Shown here: positions 49,569 through 55,888 of the stretch, piece by piece
How the letters are laid out: each line of letters starts with the position of its first letter
Position numbering within the stretch: position 1 is the first letter of the stretch
DNA from: an uncultured Clostridia bacterium
GTDB taxonomy: Bacteria; Bacillota; Clostridia; Christensenellales; Aristaeellaceae
Length of the DNA: 55,888 bases
Assembly (NCBI GenBank): GCA_934643825.1
Contig: CAKUCW010000014.1
Location: 1-55,888 of the forward strand
Reading direction: 5' to 3'
Notes under the pieces: generated by a model
The model's input: the letters and a program-made list of their open reading frames with translations, nothing else
Database searches by the model: none
What the model was told of the DNA's origin: nothing
Position numbers and translations under genes: made by a program

Positions 49569-50504
49569 ATGGCGGAAATTCCCGGAATGATGCGGCCGGA
49601 TTTACAGGCGTTGCCTCAGATTCGGGATCGCATGACCTTCCTGTATCTGGAAAGATGCACCATCGGCAGACAGGATGGCGCAATTACCGTCACGGAGGAG
49701 AGCGGCTGCGTTCATGTGCCCGCGGCATCCATCAGCGTTCTGCTGCTGGGACCCGGAACACGGATCACCCATCGCGGCATGGAGCTGATCGGCGACAGCG
49801 GCGTGAGTGTCGTTTGGGTCGGTGAAAAGGGCGTTCGTTATTACGCCAGTGGGCGACCGCTTACCCATCGGGCGGGGCTGCTGATCAGGCAGGCGGCACT
49901 GGTCAGCAATATGCGAAGCCATTTGAATGTGGCGAAAAAGATGTACCAAATGCGCTTTCCGGATGAAGATGTTTCCGGACTGACCATGCAGCAGCTGCGC
50001 GGGCGTGAAGGCGCACGCGTGCGAGGCATCTACCGCCAGCAGTCGGCAAAATGGAATGTGCCATGGAACGGCCGTCAGTATGACCCGGAGGACTACGCAT
50101 CCGGTGATGCGGTCAATCAGGCGCTTTCCGCAGGACATGCCTGCCTGTACGGGCTGGCGCACGCCGTCATTGCGGCGCTGGGATGTTCGCCGGGGCTTGG
50201 ATTTGTGCATGTAGGGCATGAAAGCTCGTTTGTGTATGATATCGCCGACCTTTACAAAGCGGAAACGACGATTCCCGTCGCGTTTGAAATCGCGGCGCAG
50301 GAGGTTGACGACGTGGGCGCGGCGGTACGCCGACGGATGCGCGACGAAATGGCGAAACAGCATATTTTGGAGCGGATGACAAAGGACATTCAAATCCTGC
50401 TCAGCGCGGAGGAAGAGCCGCTCGAGGCGGATGTCGTCCGCCTTTGGGATGAAAACGGAACGGTAAAAAACGCGACATCCTACGGAAAGGAGGACATAAC
50501 GTGA
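49569..50504 (+). CDS. cas1: Spacer integrase Cas1 (type I-E)
   Basis: A 311-residue integrase. The metal ligands lie in the RGREGARVRGIYRQ segment (glutamate about 143), LGFVHVGHESSFVYDIADLYK, read in parts (histidine about 208), and the downstream DIADLYK aspartate (about 220). ITHRGMELIGDSGVSVVWVG is the N-terminal domain hallmark. AGGAGAGGGG precedes the start. It works with Cas2 to insert new spacers. Confidence 0.97.
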   Translation: MAEIPGMMRPDLQALPQIRDRMTFLYLERCTIGRQDGAITVTEESGCVHVPAASISVLLLGPGTRITHRGMELIGDSGVSVVWVGEKGVRYYASGRPLTHRAGLLIRQAALVSNMRSHLNVAKKMYQMRFPDEDVSGLTMQQLRGREGARVRGIYRQQSAKWNVPWNGRQYDPEDYASGDAVNQALSAGHACLYGLAHAVIAALGCSPGLGFVHVGHESSFVYDIADLYKAETTIPVAFEIAAQEVDDVGAAVRRRMRDEMAKQHILERMTKDIQILLSAEEEPLEADVVRLWDENGTVKNATSYGKEDIT

Positions 50505-51379
50505 TCGTTGTGTCGCTGACGAATTGTCCTCCCCGGCTGCGTGGCGACCTGACCAAGTGGCTGATTGAACTCAATGCGGGCGTCTATGTCGGAAACGTCA
50601 GCGCACGGGTGCGGGATGAACTGTGGCAGAGAATCTGCGAACATGTGAAGGACGGGCGTGCGACGATGGTTTTCAGCGCCCATAACGAACAGGGGATGGA
50701 TTTTCGCGTACACAACACGACATGGATTCCGAAGGATTTCGATGGAATCAAGCTGATGCTTCGCCCAACGGATAGGGAGCGAACGCAGAATGACGCAGAC
50801 ATTCCGCTGAGCCGTGCGGCGCAGGCGCAGAAAACGCAGAGAATTCGAGCGGCACAGCAGAAAAAGGCACGCGAGGAAGGCTATATTGTCATGGACGTGG
50901 AAACGACGGGACTGCGTGCCGATCAGCATGAGATGATCGAAATTGCCGCGCTCCATATTGTGGAGCATCAGATTCGGGATACGTTTTCAACGCTGATTTG
51001 TGCGCGGCAGCCGATTCCCGATGCCATCCGGAGTTTGACGGGCATTGACGACGATATGCTGCAAAAGCAGGGAAAGACGCTGGATGAGGCGATGCGCGGA
51101 TTTCTTTCGTTTGCAGCCGACAGGCGCGTGGTTTGCCATAACGCCGCATTTGACTATGCGTTTATCAAGGCTGCCTGCCGCAAATGTCATCTGCCCGAAT
51201 TCAAAAACCCATATGCCGATACGCTTCAATTGGCAAAAAGAAGACTTGACTCTGTTTCGGATTATAAATTGACGACACTCGCATCCCACTTTGGAATGGA
51301 CGTTTCCGCATCGCATCGTGCGCTTGCGGATTGTCACCTGACATTTGCTGTGTTTGAAAAACTGAATGAAATGCGCTGA
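50501..51379 (+). CDS. cas2: Cas2 fused to a DnaQ-like DEDDh 3'-5' exonuclease
   Basis: A 292-residue fusion. Residues 1 to about 97 are Cas2e (MIVVSLTNCPPRLRGDL, GVYVGNVSARVRD, GMDFRVHNTTWIP). A basic, Gln/Ala-rich linker (about 98-125) leads to a DEDDh exonuclease. All five catalytic residues are seen: D132 and E134 (VMDVETTG), D218 (HNAAFDYAF), H272 and D277 (SHRALADC). Such fusions are known in some type I-E systems, where the exonuclease trims prespacers. The start overlaps cas1 by 4 bp, and the stop is only 41 bp from the first repeat. Confidence 0.96.
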   Translation: MIVVSLTNCPPRLRGDLTKWLIELNAGVYVGNVSARVRDELWQRICEHVKDGRATMVFSAHNEQGMDFRVHNTTWIPKDFDGIKLMLRPTDRERTQNDADIPLSRAAQAQKTQRIRAAQQKKAREEGYIVMDVETTGLRADQHEMIEIAALHIVEHQIRDTFSTLICARQPIPDAIRSLTGIDDDMLQKQGKTLDEAMRGFLSFAADRRVVCHNAAFDYAFIKAACRKCHLPEFKNPYADTLQLAKRRLDSVSDYKLTTLASHFGMDVSASHRALADCHLTFAVFEKLNEMR

Positions 51380-51420
51380 CTGGACACTTGGGATCGTAGG
51401 TATTCTTTGACTTTTTAAGT
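51380..51420 (+). promoter_or_regulatory. CRISPR leader (41 bp between cas2 stop and first repeat)
   Basis: AT-rich next to the first repeat (TATTCTTTGACTTTTTAAGT). No convincing promoter fits inside; the array promoter may lie within the end of cas2 or be that of the operon. Array polarity (handle GTGATCC at the repeat 3' end) makes this the leader side. Confidence 0.6.
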
Positions 51421-54400
51421 CTTTTCCCCGCACAAGCGGGGGTGATCCCCCTCGAACCCGTCATACGCTCAGACGTGGCTTCTTTTCCCCGCACAAGCGG
51501 GGGTGATCCTTTTAGCTGTCTTTTTAAAGAGCCGTTCAACCTCTTTTCCCCGCACAAGCGGGGGTGATCCCCAGCAGATGATTGAGGCGGAAATCTCCAT
51601 GCGCTTTTCCCCGCACAAGCGGGGGTGATCCCCGAACAGCACACTTAAACCAGATCCTCAGTCTCTTTTCCCCGCACAAGCGGGGGTGATCCCTCATCAT
51701 AGACGATATATTCAATATCGGAAAACTTTTCCCCGCACAAGCGGGGGTGATCCCGCAGCAGCACGCAGCCGAGCTAACAGCCGCACCTTTTCCCCGCACA
51801 AGCGGGGGTGATCCTATCAGCTTGTACCTCTTCCGCAAGGAATCTTTCTTTTCCCCGCACAAGCGGGGGTGATCCCGCTAGCCCGGAGCAGCTGGGCGCG
51901 GACTGGGCCTTTTCCCCGCACAAGCGGGGGTGATCCCCCGGCGCTTACTATGTGGGGCGGCTCTTTGTCCTTTTCCCCGCACAAGCGGGGGTGATCCTGG
52001 CAATAGGGAAGCCCAGCGTCTGGATAATCTCTTTTCCCCGCGCAAGCGGGGGTGATCCCCCGAACACGTTGCGAAAGCGGGGCGGGCAATCCTTTTCCCC
52101 GCGCAAGCGGGGGTGATCCCGGCGCGAATCGGTTTTACATTCCCAGCGCGATCTTTTCCCCGCGCAAGCGGGGGTGATCCTAGCGCTGCGCACATATGGC
52201 GAAGTAGCAAATTCTTTTCCCCGCGCAAGCGGGGGTGATCCTCACCGGGTTAAGCAGGCTGAACGGCTCTTTAACTTTTCCCCGCGCAAGCGGGGGTGAT
52301 CCTCGTTGATGTTCTGCCAGAAGTTGACCGTCGAACTTTTCCCCGCGCAAGCGGGGGTGATCCCATTCCCTCAGATTTAGCGATTTGATATTTTGCCTTT
52401 TCCCCGCGCAAGCGGGGGTGATCCTTATTGATAAAATAGTAGCGACCGAATTTCCCGCTTTTCCCCGCGCAAGCGGGGGTGATCCTTACGGTTTGACGGC
52501 ATCTGCGACCGATGATAACTTTTCCCCGCGCAAGCGGGGGTGATCCTACAGAGTATCATATGCGCCGAGCGCGACGAGCCTTTTCCCCGCGCAAGCGGGG
52601 GTGATCCTCGTTGATGTTCTGCCAGAAGTTGACCGTCGAACTTTTCCCCGCGCAAGCGGGGGTGATCCCATGGAGGTATCCGAAAAAGCGCTGCACATCA
52701 ACTTTTCCCCGCGCAAGCGGGGGTGATCCCTGGACGTTGTCTGCTATTGCGGGTATGCTTGCCTTTTCCCCGCGCAAGCGGGGGTGATCCCGACAACGAA
52801 AAGAGTATTCGTTTACAGCTTTGCTTTTCCCCGCGCAAGCGGGGGTGATCCCATTATCCTGCGTCACGGTCGTTGCAGATTTGCCTTTTCCCCGCGCAAG
52901 CGGGGGTGATCCTTTGCGAAAAAACGCCTCTTAAATCGATTCTTGCTTTTCCCCGCGCAAGCGGGGGTGATCCTCATTCCGGGCTTAAAATTTTCGATCT
53001 GACCCACTTTTCCCCGCGCAAGCGGGGGTGATCCGTTCTGACCGGAAGCAAAAAATTATATGTTAAACTTTTCCCCGCGCAAGCGGGGGTGATCCTTGCG
53101 CAGGATGTAAAGCTTAAAGCAGTGTCTTCTTTTCCCCGCGCAAGCGGGGGTGATCCTCATCGCGGAGAACACAGCGGCTACAAACAGCCCTTTTCCCCGC
53201 GCAAGCGGGGGTGATCCTGGTTGAATTTGGAGGACTAATAGCAAAAAGAACTTTTCCCCGCGCAAGCGGGGGTGATCCTTATTTCTATGCAGGATAGTCA
53301 GCGAACGGCGACTTTTCCCCGCGCAAGCGGGGGTGATCCCAGCAACATCAGCTAAAACCGAAATTTCTAAGCTTTTCCCCGCGCAAGCGGGGGTGATCCC
53401 GCGACCGACGACGCACGGCGCGGGGGCGATTGCTTTTCCCCGCGCAAGCGGGGGTGATCCTTGCGCTTTTTTATCTGCTGTATCAGGAAATGCCTTTTCC
53501 CCGCGCAAGCGGGGGTGATCCCCCATCTTTCAAAAATGCATCAAAGCCTCCGTTCTTTTCCCCGCGCAAGCGGGGGTGATCCTTCGCGATTCACCATTAC
53601 ATCAGGATAACTAGACTTTTCCCCGCGCAAGCGGGGGTGATCCTTGATTGCTTTTCGTACTGTCGGCAGGGTAACGCTTTTCCCCGCGCAAGCGGGGGTG
53701 ATCCCCCGTCATACGCTCAGACGTGGCTTATTCACTGCTTTTCCCCGCGCAAGCGGGGGTGATCCTGCAATATTTTGCTCTTTTTACGCTCTGCGGGTCT
53801 TTTCCCCGCGCAAGCGGGGGTGATCCCCGCCTGCGGCGGTGTTTGGGCTTAGTTGTATACTTTTCCCCGCGCAAGCGGGGGTGATCCCCGGAGTTTTCTC
53901 CATTCAAAGCGCATGAGCGACTTTTCCCCGCGCAAGCGGGGGTGATCCTTTGCGCACAGAGCACGAGACCAGCCCCGGAAGCTTTTCCCCGCGCAAGCGG
54001 GGGTGATCCAGAATATCTCCGCGGTCGCTGCTTGCTCCATAGCTTTTCCCCGCGCAAGCGGGGGTGATCCTGGCAGAGCCTGAAAGATACATTCAGACAT
54101 ACACTTTTCCCCGCGCAAGCGGGGGTGATCCCCGGAGACCGACCTCCTCGATATGTTCGTTCGCCTTTTCCCCGCGCAAGCGGGGGTGATCCACATCAGC
54201 AAACAACAGCAGAAAATCAATGGAGCTTTTCCCCGCGCAAGCGGGGGTGATCCTTGTGAGATGATTTTTTCATGGGGGTGTATTGCCTTTTCCCCGCGCA
54301 AGCGGGGGTGATCCCAGTGGAGCGGGAAGGAGAACGAGGACAATTTTCTTTTCCCCGCGCAAGCGGGGGTGATCCTGGCATGTCAGGGCGAGCTTGACGA

Positions 54401-55888
54401 TGTCTGTGCTTTTCCCCGCGCAAGCGGGGGTGATCCTAATCAGCATCCCACCAATCTGGAAGTGTAAACCTTTTCCCCGCGCAAGCGGGGGTGATCCATT
54501 GCTGGATTCGGCATCCAGACATGGGATATAACTTTTCCCCGCGCAAGCGGGGGTGATCCTTCATCAAAGATAACGCGCCGAACGTCAGAAGCCTTTTCCC
54601 CGCGCAAGCGGGGGTGATCCCCGCCTACCGCGAAGCCGTCTACAAGATCATCCCTTTTCCCCGCGCAAGCGGGGGTGATCCAAACCGATGTATGCCAGTT
54701 TGCTGTTAAGGATGCTTTTCCCCGCGCAAGCGGGGGTGATCCCCGTGAAAGACTTGTGTTGTGGATATGCAGGAACTTTTCCCCGCGCAAGCGGGGGTGA
54801 TCCCTCTTAAACAAGAATACCAGCATATAAACCTGCCTTTTCCCCGCGCAAGCGGGGGTGATCCCTGCCAAGCCATCATCAACGCCGCAGCGATCAACTT
54901 TTCCCCGCGCAAGCGGGGGTGATCCCGCGGCGAAAGGCGCAGACCGAGCGCGCAGGAGCTTTTCCCCGCGCAAGCGGGGGTGATCCTTCCATGGAAGCGG
55001 TGGAGACGTTCCGAATGATCTTTTCCCCGCGCAAGCGGGGGTGATCCTGCCCGCTGGACGGGGCTTTTTACCTCTGCCGACTTTTCCCCGCGCAAGCGGG
55101 GGTGATCCTGAGCGATAATAATAACTGTAAGGGAGAGCAACCTTTTCCCCGCGCAAGCGGGGGTGATCCTTCCGGTTGTCTGCGCTTCCCGCATGCCCCT
55201 TGCTTTTCCCCGCGCAAGCGGGGGTGATCCTTGTGAATATGACCGAATTGTTGAATGGTGAAACTTTTCCCCGCGCAAGCGGGGGTGATCCTACTCAATC
55301 ACAGCAAGGCTCACGATGTTCGTCCTTTTCCCCGCGCAAGCGGGGGTGATCCCACCGCCAAGGTAGTCATACCAGAATCTAGCCCCTTTTCCACGCGCAA
55401 GCGGGGGTGATCCTGATGACGGAGTAGAACAAAATTTTGAATACGACTTTTCCCCGCGCAAGCGGGGGTGATCCTGATGAATTCAGGAAATTCGTATACG
55501 TCGAAGTCTTTTCCCCGCGCAAGCGGGGGTGATCCCGCCGCAGCGGCGCTTAAATGTGCAGGAAAGCACTTTTCCCCGCGCAAGCGGGGGTGATCCTCGT
55601 CCCCGACGGCGGGAAGAGGTCGCGGACTTCTTTTCCCCGCGCAAGCGGGGGTGATCCCACCCCAACGGGCAGACGCTCGCCTAGGCTTTTCTTTTCCCCG
55701 CACAAGCGGGGGTGATCCCAAGCCGCAGGTCGTCGGCATTGACAACATCAACTTTTCCCCGCACAAGCGGGGATGATCCCTTTGCGCGAGTCGCTTTGTT
55801 TCCTCGTCCGAACTTTTCCCCGCGCAAGCGGGGGTGATCCTCGTCCCCGACGGCGGGAAGAGGTCGCGGACTTCTTTTCCCCGCGCAA
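51421..55888 (+). CRISPR. Type I-E CRISPR array, 73 complete spacers, continues beyond the window
   Basis: The 28-bp repeat begins CTTTTCCCCGC and ends GCGGGGGTGATCC around a 4-nt loop; the unit is 61 bp. There are 74 repeats (the last cut at the window edge) and 73 spacers of 33 bp, except spacer 32 (32 bp, 53340-53371) and spacer 51 (34 bp, 54498-54531). Repeats 1-10 (51421-51997) have loop ACAA; most later ones have GCAA; two at 55691 and 55752 have ACAA again. Variants: repeat 55386 has CTTTTCCACGC, and 55752 has GGGGATGATCC. The base after GATCC is T in 36, C in 32, A in 4 and G in 1 spacers. Spacers 15/20 and 69/73 are identical. Transcription is rightward. Confidence 0.99.

Noticed and set aside
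51201..55766. Many open frames on the minus strand of the CRISPR array, rich in repeated DHPRLRGEK and SPPLARGK peptides
   Set aside because: They are translations of the 61-bp repeat unit, not genes.
51421..55888. Self-targeting spacers against genes of this window
   Set aside because: By eye I found no spacer matching the flanking genes over its length; only the mini-array guide matches the local chromosome.

Overview
The window looks like chromosomal DNA of a fairly GC-rich member of the class Clostridia (Bacillota), probably an anaerobe from an animal gut. The evidence is the gene set: two YitT proteins, a YetF (DUF421) plus DUF4363 pair, a GGGtGRT-protein pair, a MoxR/DUF58/transglutaminase operon, a GH112 phosphorylase, LuxS and Clostridia-style Shine-Dalgarno sites. 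No species can be named from sequence reading alone.

From 1 to about 41.9 kb the window is mostly housekeeping. It starts inside a TctC-type binding protein, followed by tRNA-Glu and tRNA-Gln, a TraX-like membrane protein, a two-component system, DegV, YitT, the mtnN/luxS methyl-cycle pair and a GH112 galacto-N-biose/lacto-N-biose-type phosphorylase. Next are a MoxR-DUF58-transglutaminase operon, birA-acpS-nnr-mazF (the MazF has no visible antitoxin), a second YitT, a BMP-family binding protein, dapF, an HD hydrolase, purA and carAB. A GNAT gene broken by a 97-bp insertion comes before yetF-DUF4363, a candidate small RNA, recR-ybaB, ppk, tRNA-Trp, deoB-PNP, gltX, glnS, and a NifU-like/GGGtGRT pair. 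Several short palindromic repeat families lie between these genes; one family repeatedly sits just downstream of terminator T-runs.

From about 41.9 kb to the end lies a complete type I-E CRISPR-Cas locus: cas3, cas8e, cse2, cas7e, cas5e, cas6e, cas1 and a cas2-DnaQ fusion in one tightly coupled operon. It is followed by an array of 73 complete spacers that runs off the window.

The most exciting feature sits between the GGGtGRT gene and cas3. It is a promoter-driven two-repeat mini-array made of degenerate CRISPR repeats. Both repeats can still form the Cas6e hairpin, one with a compensatory base pair, and the first keeps the crRNA 5' handle. Its short guide matches, through the seed, a site about 50 bp upstream of the cas3 start, next to the inferred PAM (AAC). 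This has the architecture of a CreR-type RNA that would let Cascade repress its own operon. The array independently supports an AAY PAM, and its two newest spacers overlap targets already held by older spacers, a pattern expected of primed adaptation.
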